A stretch of 64,000 bases of DNA from Blautia pseudococcoides (lineage in GTDB: Bacteria > Bacillota > Clostridia > Lachnospirales > Lachnospiraceae), in NCBI RefSeq assembly GCF_001689125.2, contig NZ_CP015405.2, positions 1,579,001 through 1,643,000 on the forward strand. The letters are read 5' to 3'. The stretch's first letter is position 1. Each line of letters begins with the position of its first letter. This document shows, piece after piece, positions 42,560-52,256 of this stretch. A program made the position numbers and the translations under genes. The notes under the pieces are model-generated. The model worked only from the letters and a program-made list of their open reading frames with translations, had not been told where the DNA came from and did not search any database.

Positions 42560-43770
42560 TTTTCTGTCCTCCTGATAATCTCCATACACATTCTTCCATT
42601 GTGATACGGACATTTCCATGGTTCTGCAATTGGTTTCCCGCTAACTGGTTTTCCGCTTTTGTCCAGATCCCAGTACCACTCGGCACCTTCCCGTTCATCA
42701 ATTACATATTCTTTGGTATAATTCCAGATATGTTCTGTAATCTCCAGGAAACGGGAATTTCCGGTTTTTTGATAGCAGTTATAGAATCCCACCATGGCTT
42801 CCGCCTGCACCCACCACACATGGGTCGTATCAACAACACCGAGAAAACACTCGTTATTCATTGCCTCTTGATTCATTGAAACATCACAAAGTGCACGCTC
42901 TGCAATTCTCTCAGCAATTCGAGTGGTATATTCCGATGTTTCCGCAAGAAGCTCTGCGTTTTGTTCATCCAGAGATTCCTGTTTCCCGTCACGAAGCACC
43001 TGTACTGCCCGGTCAAGCAGCCATGAGGCTTCAATATCATGTCCATAGGAATACAGATCCGAAATGGTCCGCATCTCTGTATCGAAAAACACTTCTAACT
43101 GCTGCGTATCCTCACGGTATACTTTTTCACGGAAAATCCGAAGACTTCTGTAAAGTGCTTCTTTCACCTTTTCATCTCCTGACACCCGGTAGAGTTCCGT
43201 ATATGCCTCCAGCACATGAAGCAGTGTGTTCATGGTCTTATCTGCCAGCAGTCCGTTCTCAGACAGTTTTTCGTTATCCTCCGGTTTCCAGTCTCTTGTA
43301 AATGATTCCAGATAACCAAACGCATCGGTACAGGATTCTTCGATTCTGTGAAAGAGCTGCCAGGCCAGTTTAAGCGCTTCCCTGTCTTTCGATGCATCAT
43401 AATAAGAAGACAAGGCATAAATTGCAAATGCCTGACTATATGTATGCTTTGTCTCATCCCCCGTTTTACCATCAAAGGTTACCGACCAAAATACACCGCC
43501 GCATTCCGTATCCCAGCAGTATTTTTTCAAAAAGTCATATGCATGTCTGGCATACTCCAAAAGCCCTGCATCTCCAAGTGTCATATACGCATTAGCAAAG
43601 AACCAGAGAATACGGCTGTTCAGAATGCAGCCTTTTTCACAGGTCTTGTCCACATGAAGCTCGAAATCCACATATCCGTAATAACCGCCGTATTCCTCGT
43701 CTTTCAGCTTTTCCCAGAAAGGAATAATATGATGTACAAGCTCCTGCTTTACTTCCTCTCTCATTCCCAT
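42556..43770 (-). CDS. AGE-family cellobiose/mannobiose 2-epimerase
   Basis: The 404-residue alpha/alpha-barrel protein shows the cellobiose 2-epimerase pattern: [12 protein letters not shown] near residue 50, [15 protein letters not shown] (catalytic His), [15 protein letters not shown] and [18 protein letters not shown] (catalytic His) at the C-terminus. The enzyme turns the reducing-end mannose of beta-1,4-mannobiose into glucose. It is sandwiched between two GH130 genes with an ATGA overlap to the one downstream and two bases from the one upstream, so all three should be made together. Confidence 0.93.
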   Translation of the reverse strand: MGMREEVKQELVHHIIPFWEKLKDEEYGGYYGYVDFELHVDKTCEKGCILNSRILWFFANAYMTLGDAGLLEYARHAYDFLKKYCWDTECGGVFWSVTFDGKTGDETKHTYSQAFAIYALSSYYDASKDREALKLAWQLFHRIEESCTDAFGYLESFTRDWKPEDNEKLSENGLLADKTMNTLLHVLEAYTELYRVSGDEKVKEALYRSLRIFREKVYREDTQQLEVFFDTEMRTISDLYSYGHDIEASWLLDRAVQVLRDGKQESLDEQNAELLAETSEYTTRIAERIAERALCDVSMNQEAMNNECFLGVVDTTHVWWVQAEAMVGFYNCYQKTGNSRFLEITEHIWNYTKEYVIDEREGAEWYWDLDKSGKPVSGKPIAEPWKCPYHNGRMCMEIIRRTEK

Positions 43771-43772
43771 AC

Positions 43773-44795
43773 CTATCTCCTGCCAATCTCTGTATCGTTT
43801 TCTCTTACCATACTGTGTTCTTTGATATAAGCTGCCAGCTCATCTGCATAGGTAAATGCAAGGCATACATAGCTGTCTGCAGCGCCGTAATAGACTGCCA
43901 TTTTATTTGTTTTACTGTCATGGATCGTGGCACACGGGAAGGTTACATTCGGCACAAATCCACGCTCTTCATACCATTCTTCCGGTGTCAGAAGGAAATT
44001 CTCACAGCGGTATTTTACAATGGATGGATTATCAATATCTAAAATCGCACCACCGATACTGTACACATATCCATTACAAGTTCCGCTGACTCCATGATAA
44101 ATCAGGAGCCATCCTTCACTTGTCTCAATGGGAGCTGCTCCTCCTCCAATCTTCACTGACTCCCACCATTCACTGCTCTTGCCCATAACATGACGGTGTT
44201 TGCCCCAGTACACCATATCTTTACTTTCAGAGACAAAAATATCTCCGAATGGTGTATGGCCGCTGTCACTTGGCCGCGAGAGCATCATAAATTTTCCATC
44301 TATTTTTCGCGGGAAAAGAACCGCATTCCGGTTAAACGGAAGAAACGGGTTCTCTATTCTTGTAAATGTTTTAAAATCCGTGGTTTTTGCCATACCAATG
44401 GCTGCACCATAAAAATCCTGGCACCAAATGATATAGTATACGTCCTCAATTTTAACCAGACGGGGATCGTATGCATACACCGGCATAAATGGATCTCCAT
44501 TTTCGTCAACAAAAGAAATCTTCTCTTTTTCAATTTCCCAGTGGATGCCATCTTGGCTTCTTCCCATGTAAATGTATGGGATCCCGTTCACCTGTTCCCC
44601 CCGGAACACACCGATAAAAGCACCTTCATAAGGAATCACGGCGCTGTTAAAGATTCTTGCCACCCCTTCTGCCGGATTTCTTCCGATGACCGGGTTTTCG
44701 CTGTAACGCCAGATAGGAGCACCTGTCAGTCCTTCCGGCTTTTCCTGCCATGGAACATTTGCCACTTCCGGGCTTATCAACTTAAATTTACTCAT
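43773..44795 (-). CDS. GH130 phosphorylase, probably beta-1,4-mannooligosaccharide phosphorylase
   Basis: The 340-residue propeller is shorter than the neighbouring GH130 enzyme and matches subfamily 2. The presumed proton donor is Asp110 in VYAYDPRLVKIE; phosphate-site residues appear in NRNAVLFPRK and LLIYHGVSG. It should release mannose-1-phosphate from the non-reducing end of manno-oligosaccharides, leaving mannobiose for the epimerase and the first GH130 enzyme. It has no signal peptide, so it acts in the cytoplasm. It lies between the permease genes and the epimerase. Confidence 0.9.
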   Translation of the reverse strand: MSKFKLISPEVANVPWQEKPEGLTGAPIWRYSENPVIGRNPAEGVARIFNSAVIPYEGAFIGVFRGEQVNGIPYIYMGRSQDGIHWEIEKEKISFVDENGDPFMPVYAYDPRLVKIEDVYYIIWCQDFYGAAIGMAKTTDFKTFTRIENPFLPFNRNAVLFPRKIDGKFMMLSRPSDSGHTPFGDIFVSESKDMVYWGKHRHVMGKSSEWWESVKIGGGAAPIETSEGWLLIYHGVSGTCNGYVYSIGGAILDIDNPSIVKYRCENFLLTPEEWYEERGFVPNVTFPCATIHDSKTNKMAVYYGAADSYVCLAFTYADELAAYIKEHSMVRENDTEIGRR

Positions 44796-44822
44796 AATAG
44801 CTCTCCTTATTTTTCTTATTTA

Positions 44823-45674
44823 TTATCCCTTGACTGCCCCTGCTGCCATTCCGCTGTATACCTGTTTCTGGAATACCAGGAAGAAGATCAGGATGGGAAT
44901 AATCGTTATAATTACACCGGCACAGATATAGTTATACTGGTTACCGTAAGGTCCTGTAAAAGTATAAAGCGCTGTGGATATGGTCTTCAATTCCGGAAGC
45001 TGCAGATACAGGTTGGATGCGTAATATTCGTTATACACGCTGACACCTTTCAGCACCAGAGAGGTTACGATCGCCGGTTTTAAAAGCGGAAACAGAATCC
45101 GGAAGAATACCCCAAAATAGGTACAGCCATCCATGATCGCAGACTCATCCAGCGAGGTGGGCAGATTTTCAAAAAACTGCAGGAAAATATAAATGGAAAT
45201 AATATCTGTTCCCATCAGCACGATCATGTATCCATACAGATGATTGATCAGATGCAGATTTGTCATGATTTCATAAATTGTCACCTGCATTGCGATACCC
45301 GGAAGCAGGGATGCAAACAGGAATAATCCTTCAATCATACCGCGTCCCGGGAATTTGAATCTGTTCAGTATATATGCCAGCATAGACCCCACAAATACGG
45401 AAACGGTAAGCACCACAAGCAGTACCACTGCCGTGTTCAGAAACCCTCTCAGCATGTTTGCCTTTTCTAAAGCAATCCTGAAATTTTCAAAATTGCCAAA
45501 TGTAGCCGGCAAATCCAATGGTGAAGTCGCAGCATATTCTTCATTTGTCTTAAATGCAGTCAATATACACACACTGACCGGAACCAGTGCAATTACAGAT
45601 GCAAGAATCAATGATATATATTTAATTACACTGAATATAATTGCAGCAGGTTTCATCTTCTTGAACTTCATCAT
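44823..45674 (-). CDS. Sugar ABC transporter permease (MalG type)
   Basis: The 283-residue protein has six membrane helices and the EAA loop near LPTSLDESAIMDGCTYFGVFFRI (here DESAIMDGCTYFGVFFRILF), which contacts the ATPase. It overlaps the stop of the preceding permease gene by ATGA. With the binding protein and MalF-type permease it forms a CUT1 importer for manno-oligosaccharides. As usual for Firmicute CUT1 systems there is no ATPase gene nearby; a shared MsmK-type ATPase is presumably elsewhere. Confidence 0.93.
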   Translation of the reverse strand: MMKFKKMKPAAIIFSVIKYISLILASVIALVPVSVCILTAFKTNEEYAATSPLDLPATFGNFENFRIALEKANMLRGFLNTAVVLLVVLTVSVFVGSMLAYILNRFKFPGRGMIEGLFLFASLLPGIAMQVTIYEIMTNLHLINHLYGYMIVLMGTDIISIYIFLQFFENLPTSLDESAIMDGCTYFGVFFRILFPLLKPAIVTSLVLKGVSVYNEYYASNLYLQLPELKTISTALYTFTGPYGNQYNYICAGVIITIIPILIFFLVFQKQVYSGMAAGAVKG

Positions 45675-46672
45675 CTGACTCCTCCTTTCGCCATTGCACG
45701 ACGTTTCTTCTCTTCTTTCTTTCTACGTCTTACAGCTGCCTTGGACTCATCACTGCTGCCATCATCAAATGCATATTTGAAAAACAGCTTCTGTGCCACA
45801 GTACAGATAATGATGATCACCAAAAGTACCAAAGCCATTGCACAGGCAAGACCGACTTTCTGGTTTTCATGAGCAAGACGGTTCATAATAACGAAGTATG
45901 TACCGGTTCCCATCTGACCATTTGTGATAACATATGGCGGTTCAAATGCACTCAGAGAACCACTGATGGAAAGTATCAGATTCAGCACAATGATGGATTT
46001 GATACTTGGCATAATGATGTACCGGAACTGATGCCATTTGTTTGCACCGTCCAGAGATGCTGCCTCATAAAGATCTGTATCCACAGACATCATGGCTCCC
46101 AGGAATAAAATCATATTCTGTCCTGTATATCTCCATACAGAAGTTGCCACCAGGGCAAAGTTATTGATACTTTTATCCTGGAGCCACAGGGGGATATCTT
46201 CCAGATTCATACCAAATGCCTGAAGAATTGTATCCAGTACATATCCTCTTGCATAAAAGAACTTAAAAATAAAGCCAACTGCAATACCACAAATTAAGTA
46301 GGGGAAAAACATAGCTCCCTTAAATACAGATTCTCCTTTTACTTTGAACACCATCATGGTTGCAAAAAACAGCGACAGAGCTAGCTGAAGCACCGCGCCG
46401 CCCATGTAGTAAACACTGACGAATAAGGAACCAAAAATATCGGAGCGTTTAAATACATCCACATAATTTTTAATACCTACAAAAGTTCTGGCTCCCAGAT
46501 ATTTCATATCATAGAAGCTGAACTGAACCATCTTACCAAAAGGTATATAGGTAAACAAAAGCAGAAGGAAAAGGGGCAGAAACATAAACGTGCAAATAAC
46601 CAGTCTCTTCTGAATCCTTCGGCTCCCAATCCACTCCTTAAAGCTTTTTTTATCTGTTTTCGGATCACTCAT
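45671..46672 (-). CDS. Sugar ABC transporter permease (MalF type)
   Basis: I place the start at 46672 (MSDPKTDKKSFKEW) because AAAGGAGAGAACG precedes it; the longer frame to 46819 would overlap the binding-protein gene. The 333-residue protein has six membrane helices and the EAA motif LYEAASLDGANKWHQFRYII. A basic C-terminal tail (RRRKKEEKKRRAMAKG) is unusual but common in Lachnospiraceae permeases. It is translationally coupled to the second permease. Confidence 0.92.
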   Translation of the reverse strand: MSDPKTDKKSFKEWIGSRRIQKRLVICTFMFLPLFLLLLFTYIPFGKMVQFSFYDMKYLGARTFVGIKNYVDVFKRSDIFGSLFVSVYYMGGAVLQLALSLFFATMMVFKVKGESVFKGAMFFPYLICGIAVGFIFKFFYARGYVLDTILQAFGMNLEDIPLWLQDKSINNFALVATSVWRYTGQNMILFLGAMMSVDTDLYEAASLDGANKWHQFRYIIMPSIKSIIVLNLILSISGSLSAFEPPYVITNGQMGTGTYFVIMNRLAHENQKVGLACAMALVLLVIIIICTVAQKLFFKYAFDDGSSDESKAAVRRRKKEEKKRRAMAKGGVR

Positions 46673-46761
46673 CGTTCTCTCCTTTCCAACAGGTCCGGCC
46701 AGTAAGGGCGGCCGCTTCTGCAGCCGTCCTTTGCCGGATATTATACGCTCATTTGTTGTAA

Positions 46762-48129
46762 CTACTCTGTAATCTCCACACCGAAAGACTCCTGTGCGGA
46801 TGTCCATTTTGCATTCCACTCATTCATCAGGTCATCCAGGGACTTGTTTCCGTAAAGCGCTGCTTCCAGAACCTCTCCTACCGGATAATCGCCGCTTAAT
46901 ACTTCAGCGGAATTACGGATATCATCGTAAAGACTTTCTTCGCCCTTCTGTGATGCATTATCAGAAAGCAATTCTACGCCATCGAACTCTGCCAGAGAAT
47001 CCGGAAGCTCTTCCCCTTTCAGTGCCGGAATACTTCCCTCATCGTCAAAGATGGGTGACTCTTCCAGAAGCCATTTTACATAAAGCATGGCTGCAATTTG
47101 GTTATCTGTTGCTGCGCTTTTATTAATTGCATATGCATAATTTCCGCCGGATGCTGCAGACTGTTTTCCGTTTACAGTAATGGGGAATGGCATATATCCA
47201 ATATTGTCCGCATTTGCAGGATCAATATCTTTAAACTGCTGTACACACCAGGAACCAAGTACCATGGAACCAATCTCACCATTATTGATCATTGCTTTGG
47301 AAGATTCCCAGTCGCTGGATGCGGGATCTTCTTCTACCAGTTTTTCTTTTACAGCCTCATATAAGGTATAGTAAACTGCATAAGGGCCGCTGTTTTCTTC
47401 ATTCTTTGTGAATGGATCCTTTGCATGAAGCAGTTTGTTGTTTTTGTAATCCGGATCTCCGTTAGATGCAATTCCCACATAATCATTCCATGCTCCCATG
47501 GTCCAGCCTGCGGAGAAATTTGTATACAGAGGAATGGCATCTGTCTTTTCCTGGATCAGCTTCAGATCTGCAAGGAACTCATCCGGAGTCTTCGGCAGCT
47601 CTGTAATCCCTGCGTCTGCCCATACTTTCTTGTTATAAGCAACTCCGCCTGCTGTTCCTCCGTTTGGAATTCCGTATACAGTATCATCATAGGTTTTCTC
47701 TGTAACAAAATTATAAATTCCATTCAGAGTTTCATAATCTCCCAATGGAGTAAAATAGTTCCCTAATTCACCCTTATCCGCTGTAGATGGAATGAAACAA
47801 ATGTCACCCCAATCTCCGCTGGTCAGTCGAAGTGTCAATGACTCTTCATAATCTGTCACCGCATCATATGTAACTTTGATATTCGGGTACATCTTCATGA
47901 ATTCTTCTGCATATCCCTTATATACGCTGTCTACAATGTCAGTACGGTTGGTCAGGATCTTAATATCAGCCTTTAAATCCTTATAATCTTCTCCCAGTTT
48001 AATCTGGTCGATGGTTGGCACTTTGGTATTGGCAGTTCCTCCTGTCTTCTGGTCTTTTTCTCCGCATGCTGCGAGTGAAAACACCATGGCTGCCGCAAGT
48101 CCAAGACTTATCATTTTTTTGTTTTTCAT
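46762..48129 (-). CDS. Manno-oligosaccharide-type extracellular solute-binding lipoprotein
   Basis: I chose the start at 48129 (MKNKKMISLGLAAAMVFSLA) behind AAAAGGAGAAAAATT. The lipobox LAAC anchors the mature protein at Cys25 or nearby. The 455-residue family 1 binding protein (CUT1) shows DIKILTNRTDIVD at the N-lobe and many Trp/Tyr residues for sugar stacking (SAGWTMGAWNDYVG). It is the first gene of the transporter-phosphorylase operon, with AT-rich candidate LacI sites in its upstream region. Confidence 0.9.
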   Translation of the reverse strand: MKNKKMISLGLAAAMVFSLAACGEKDQKTGGTANTKVPTIDQIKLGEDYKDLKADIKILTNRTDIVDSVYKGYAEEFMKMYPNIKVTYDAVTDYEESLTLRLTSGDWGDICFIPSTADKGELGNYFTPLGDYETLNGIYNFVTEKTYDDTVYGIPNGGTAGGVAYNKKVWADAGITELPKTPDEFLADLKLIQEKTDAIPLYTNFSAGWTMGAWNDYVGIASNGDPDYKNNKLLHAKDPFTKNEENSGPYAVYYTLYEAVKEKLVEEDPASSDWESSKAMINNGEIGSMVLGSWCVQQFKDIDPANADNIGYMPFPITVNGKQSAASGGNYAYAINKSAATDNQIAAMLYVKWLLEESPIFDDEGSIPALKGEELPDSLAEFDGVELLSDNASQKGEESLYDDIRNSAEVLSGDYPVGEVLEAALYGNKSLDDLMNEWNAKWTSAQESFGVEITE

Positions 48130-48163
48130 AATTTTTCTCCTTTTAATCATATTTAATTTATTT

Positions 48164-48177
48164 TTAACTAAATTTAA
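48164..48177. promoter_or_regulatory. Candidate LacI-family operator upstream of binding-protein gene
   Basis: TTAACTAAATTTAA lies about 35 bases before the binding-protein start. The word TTTTAACTWAA recurs upstream of the LacI gene and the alpha-galactosidase gene. The surroundings are very AT-rich, so chance similarity is possible. Confidence 0.35.
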
Positions 48178-48371
48178 TTTTACATCACACGGATATTTTT
48201 TTCAAGTATTATTAACTTCATCAGGCGTTTTCGGCATATATCAAAATTTAAAACCAACTTTTTTAGTATATTTGTACAATTATATGGCTTAAACTCTACT
48301 TAATTTTAAATTTAATCATTTAATATCAATAAACCAATTCTGCCTGCCTTTTAATCTATGATCAGGGCAAA

Positions 48372-48420
48372 TAAAAAACCCCTTTTAAAACAAGATTCAT
48401 ATCCTGTTCTAAAAGAGGTT
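48372..48420 (-). terminator. Rho-independent terminator after LacI gene
   Basis: On the minus strand AACCTCTTTTAGAACAGG pairs with CTTGTTTTAAAAGGGGTT (18 bases with G-T pairs and few mismatches), followed by TTTTTTAT. It lies 17 bases after the LacI stop. Confidence 0.8.
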
Positions 48421-48437
48421 TTACTCTTATCTGTATG

Positions 48438-49448
48438 CTATTCTTTCAACTTGACACTTCGCTTAATTACCATATGACCAGATACCACATCCATCCCTCT
48501 GCCGGACTTTGGATTACGAATTTGTTTTAATACCTTTTCCAGTGCCACCTTTGTCATAGCTCTGGTGTTTACTTCATAAGTGGTAATCTTTCTGTCCGCA
48601 AGTCCCGGATACAGATAGTTATCAAAACCAACGACCGAAATATCCTCCGGCACTCTGAATCCCCGCTGCTGGAGCTGTTCCATCACCATAACAGCCGCCA
48701 GATCACAGTTGCATACAAATCCCTTAGGCAGCTTTTTCGGCAGTTCAAAACCCATCTGCCCTACTTCATCACGGTCTTCGATCACCCACTCCGGATGGAT
48801 ATTCTTCCCGTGCAGCATCATGGACTTCATAAAACCACAGTAACGGTCCATAATACTGCTTGTAGCGAAAACAGATCCCACAAATCCCAATTCATCAATT
48901 CCCTGCTCGAATAGAAATTCTGTCATGAGAAACATTCCATAAAAGTTATCTGTTACTACTGCATCTTTGGCAAGCTCTTTGTCGTAAAAGTCAAGGAACA
49001 CCACCGGAACCTGTGACATTAATTTTAATTTTCGTATATAATTCTTATCAATTTCTCCAAGCACGATCAGTCCGTCTACTTGTTTCTCCCCGATACAGGA
49101 GGGCATCCGCAGCGTCCTTTTCTCATCTTCCTTTTTCAACACCTCCACTGCAGTAAAGCAGTGCTTATCTGTCGCAACAACCGCCAGTTCCTGATACATC
49201 TTCCAGTAAAATGTGGTATACTGTGCCAGATAGTTCTCCGCGATCAATACCCCTATTGTCCGGAACTCTCCTGTCTCCTTCTCCGCCTTTTTAGCAGGTA
49301 ATGCCAGATAGCCCATCTCCTGGGCAACCGCCTGGATCTCCTCCCGCAGTTCATGGCTGACTCCCTTATTCCCAGCCAGCGCATTATGCACAGTTACGGT
49401 GCTGACACCGGTTCTCTCTGCAATATCCGCCAGTCTTACTTTTGCCAT
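48438..49448 (-). CDS. LacI-family transcriptional regulator
   Basis: I chose ATG 49448 (MAKVRLADIAERTG) with AAAGAGG seven bases upstream; an in-frame GTG at 49457 abuts that site. The 336-residue protein has the LacI helix-turn-helix and hinge (VRLADIAERTGVSTVTVHNA) and a periplasmic-binding-like effector domain (VVGFDNYLYPGLADRKITTY). It lies between the transporter operon and the alpha-galactosidase gene, so it should control both in response to a mannan-derived sugar. Confidence 0.93.
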   Translation of the reverse strand: MAKVRLADIAERTGVSTVTVHNALAGNKGVSHELREEIQAVAQEMGYLALPAKKAEKETGEFRTIGVLIAENYLAQYTTFYWKMYQELAVVATDKHCFTAVEVLKKEDEKRTLRMPSCIGEKQVDGLIVLGEIDKNYIRKLKLMSQVPVVFLDFYDKELAKDAVVTDNFYGMFLMTEFLFEQGIDELGFVGSVFATSSIMDRYCGFMKSMMLHGKNIHPEWVIEDRDEVGQMGFELPKKLPKGFVCNCDLAAVMVMEQLQQRGFRVPEDISVVGFDNYLYPGLADRKITTYEVNTRAMTKVALEKVLKQIRNPKSGRGMDVVSGHMVIKRSVKLKE

Positions 49449-49490
49449 TTTATGCACCTCTTTCGGTCTGTTTAATGCCTAAATTATAAT

Positions 49491-49507
49491 TTTTTTAAGT
49501 TAAAATG
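49491..49507. promoter_or_regulatory. Candidate LacI-family operator upstream of the LacI gene
   Basis: The minus-strand word CATTTTAACTTAAAAAA shares TTTTAACTTAA with the site at 52042-52060 and nearly with that at 48164-48177. Its position about 45 bases before the LacI start would allow autoregulation. Evidence is limited to the shared word in AT-rich DNA. Confidence 0.3.
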
Positions 49508-49547
49508 TCAATCAATCTCTGTATTTCCCGTATGAAATTTTATAACT

Positions 49548-49655
49548 GTTCAGCAGGCCGGCACATTTATTACGCTGACCGTAAGAAAGCGTTCAGCGGC
49601 CAGGCAAAACTCCCATCGCCAAAGGCAATTTTGCACGGATTTTTACTCGTAACTA
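49548..49655 (-). repeat. Dispersed intergenic repeat, copy A
   Basis: About 108 bases, from GTTCAGCAGG to TTTTTACTCGTAAC, are the reverse complement of copy B at 61141-61264. The best-conserved core reads TGACCGTAAGAAAGCGTTCA here; flanking blocks GCACATTT, GGCAAAAC and GGATTTTT also match. It fills the gap between the LacI gene and the alpha-galactosidase stop. Confidence 0.8.
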
Positions 49656-49671
49656 TGAGGAAATTAAACAA

Positions 49672-51861
49672 TTACGAAATTTTTATAAAATGATACAGCC
49701 TGCTTACCGCGTCTCCCCACATACCTTTGACCAGGAATCCACCCTTCATGAGCATTTCCCCTGTGTATTTTTCCTGCGTACCTTCCAGCATATACATTGC
49801 TGTCAGATCCAGTCCCTTCAGCCTTACTTTTCTGCTTCGGCTGTTTGCAACACCTCTGACCTGTACATAAGTCATCAACACCTCAGACCGGTCCTTTGCC
49901 GCTACCAGATAACAGTCATATTTTCCATTATCCGAGTAAGATGCAATACGGTAGTAATCTCCTTCCCGCACCAGATCATTGTATTTGTGATACAGTTCCG
50001 TCTGTTTCGGGATCATTTTGCGGTCCTCTTCCGGGATTTTGGTAATATCCAGCTCATATCCGAAAGTTCCTGCAAGAGCCACGTGCCCTCTTGTCTCAAA
50101 TGGCGTGATACGCCCTACAGAATGATTCGGGCAGTCACTGACATGAGCTCCCATAGCAGAAAGCGGATAGAGCATTGCCGTTCCCTCCTGAATCTCCAGA
50201 CGTTCTACTGCATCTGTATCATCGGAACACCAAATCTGCGGACTGTAGTAGAGCATTCCCGGGTCAAACCTGGCCCCGCCGCCGGAGCAATTTTCCAAAA
50301 GAAGTTCCGGAAACTCTGTCAGAAGCCTTTCCTGCATCTGATATACACCCAGCACATACCGATGAAACAGCTCCTGCTGAGCGTCCGCCGGCAGATAGGC
50401 ACTGCCCATATCACTAAGCTGCCGGTTCATATCCCATTTCACATAGTCAATCGGAGCACTTCTGAGAATCTTGGCTACAGATTCATAGGCATACTCCACA
50501 ACTTCCGGATTAGCCAAATCCAGCACATACTGTTCTCTGCTCATGGTAGCCTGACGCCCCGGAATCTGGATCGCCCAATCCGGATGTGCTCTGTAGAGTT
50601 CTGAATCCGGCGAGATCATCTCCGGTTCAAACCAGATTCCAAACTGAAGACCGATTTTTTTCACCTCTTCAACCAAATGACGAAGACCTCCGTTGATCTT
50701 CTCCTCATTGACAGTCCAATCTCCCAGAGAACAGTTGTCACTATTTCTCCTGCCAAACCAGCCATCATCCATGACGAGCATCTCAATTCCGTCCTTTTTG
50801 GCTTCTCTGGCAATATCCAACAGCTTTTCCGTATTAAAATCAAAATATGTAGCTTCCCAGTTGTTGATCAGGATTGGACGTTTTTTATTTTTATAGGGAC
50901 TTCGGATCATGTGGTTTCGATAAAAGTCATGAAGAGATCTGGTCATTTTTCCATATCCTTCTGCCGAATAAACCAAAACCACTTCCGGTGCCTGAAATGC
51001 CTCTCCTTCCTTAAGATTCCAGCAAAATTCCTCCTTATGAATCCCCATCACCATACGCACTGCGTCAAATTGGGTCTTCTCTGCCTGGCCGATGAAATTT
51101 CCCGAATACACAAAATGCATCGCATAGACTTTCCCCTGTTCCTGTGTCGTACCCGGTGTTGCAAGTGCAAGAAACGGATGTTCCTGATGTCCGGACTCTC
51201 CCCTTGCAGACGAAACAAGCTGTTTCCCATATCCGATTCTCCTCTTTTGGATGTGGCGTTCTCTCGCCCATGATCCGCACAGCGTAATCATATCAAAGGA
51301 CTCATCGTCCATATCCAGGCATGCACTATAGACTTTTTCTAATTTCAGATGCCGTTTTCCTTCATTTATAATTTTTACACTTCTTGTTATGACATCTTCT
51401 TTTTCAAAAACAGAATAGGCAAGAACAATTTTTACCTGCAGCACCGGATCTGTACAGGTGATTTCCAATGTCTGTACCTCATCCTCTGCTCCAAAAGAAG
51501 CCGGAAGACCTTCCAGGCGCGGCTTGCCGTCTCTGATCGTATACGACTCATACAGAAATTCACTTCCCATGCATCCGGCTTCATTCCGGATGTTAATACA
51601 GCTTTCACGGTAATCTCCAACCCCTCCTGAGGGATATTCCATAGGAAAAAAGTCAAGAAATGAAGATTTTTCTCTTGCATTCACCCCTGGTGTATAGGGG
51701 GGCTCTTCTGTCCTGAGAAGATAATACGCATCCTCCGCTTCCATCCGTTCTCCATAATAGATATGTCCTACATATCCCTCCGGGGAAACCCCTATTAAAT
51801 AGGTCGTCTCCTTTGTGTCCAGCTTGAAAATTTTAGTTTCCTCGTTAAACTGAATTGTCAT
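49672..51861 (-). CDS. Alpha-galactosidase (GH36)
   Basis: The 729-residue enzyme has the GH36 layout: an N-terminal beta-supersandwich, a barrel from about residue 320 and a C-terminal beta domain. The nucleophile is Asp477 in DYVKWDMNR; the acid/base is Asp547 (or 548) in WCSDDTDA. LVMDDGWFG and the active-site ENCSGGGARFDPG are typical. There is no signal peptide, so it trims alpha-1,6-galactose from imported galactomanno-oligosaccharides. It is transcribed separately from the transporter operon, with a candidate LacI operator near 52,050. Confidence 0.95.
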   Translation of the reverse strand: MTIQFNEETKIFKLDTKETTYLIGVSPEGYVGHIYYGERMEAEDAYYLLRTEEPPYTPGVNAREKSSFLDFFPMEYPSGGVGDYRESCINIRNEAGCMGSEFLYESYTIRDGKPRLEGLPASFGAEDEVQTLEITCTDPVLQVKIVLAYSVFEKEDVITRSVKIINEGKRHLKLEKVYSACLDMDDESFDMITLCGSWARERHIQKRRIGYGKQLVSSARGESGHQEHPFLALATPGTTQEQGKVYAMHFVYSGNFIGQAEKTQFDAVRMVMGIHKEEFCWNLKEGEAFQAPEVVLVYSAEGYGKMTRSLHDFYRNHMIRSPYKNKKRPILINNWEATYFDFNTEKLLDIAREAKKDGIEMLVMDDGWFGRRNSDNCSLGDWTVNEEKINGGLRHLVEEVKKIGLQFGIWFEPEMISPDSELYRAHPDWAIQIPGRQATMSREQYVLDLANPEVVEYAYESVAKILRSAPIDYVKWDMNRQLSDMGSAYLPADAQQELFHRYVLGVYQMQERLLTEFPELLLENCSGGGARFDPGMLYYSPQIWCSDDTDAVERLEIQEGTAMLYPLSAMGAHVSDCPNHSVGRITPFETRGHVALAGTFGYELDITKIPEEDRKMIPKQTELYHKYNDLVREGDYYRIASYSDNGKYDCYLVAAKDRSEVLMTYVQVRGVANSRSRKVRLKGLDLTAMYMLEGTQEKYTGEMLMKGGFLVKGMWGDAVSRLYHFIKIS

Positions 51862-52041
51862 TTTATAATTCCTCCTACTTATTTTGAGTGTTGCTTCACT
51901 TCTTTTCTATATTTTTTTGTGCAGCTCCCCCGGCAGCAGCGCCTTCTCCCCATGGTCTTTTATTCATAACTAATGCTCCTCACAGTGCAAATGGGCAAAA
52001 TATAATATCTTTTAAATAGTTTGCGTTTAATTTAATTTAAC

Positions 52042-52060
52042 TTTTTTTAACTTAATTTCA
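52042..52060. promoter_or_regulatory. Candidate LacI-family operator upstream of alpha-galactosidase
   Basis: TTTTTTTAACTTAATTTCA lies about 180 bases before the alpha-galactosidase start, next to TTTAATTTAATTTAAC. It shares TTTTAACTTAA with the LacI upstream region. Support is by word sharing only. Confidence 0.3.
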
Positions 52061-52256
52061 CTTTATCATTTTTTATTGCATCCGTCAATAGCTAAATGCT
52101 TGAGTTTCCGCAGTTCCGTCCACAGAACCACCATTGCTGTTTCTAAATATACATAACTTTTTAAAAATGCCAAAAATATGAGGAATCCTATTCCTTTTTG
52201 ATGTAAAATTAAGCTACTAAACAAAAATCTCACTAAACAAAAAGAAAGGGGATTCC

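Noticed and set aside
44190..45083. Plus-strand open frame of 297 codons
   Set aside because: It is antisense to the second GH130 gene and the permease gene, both with full motifs; it has no recognisable domain or ribosome site.
49690..50604. Plus-strand open frame of 304 codons
   Set aside because: It is antisense to the GH36 alpha-galactosidase C-terminal half; shadow of a well-supported gene.
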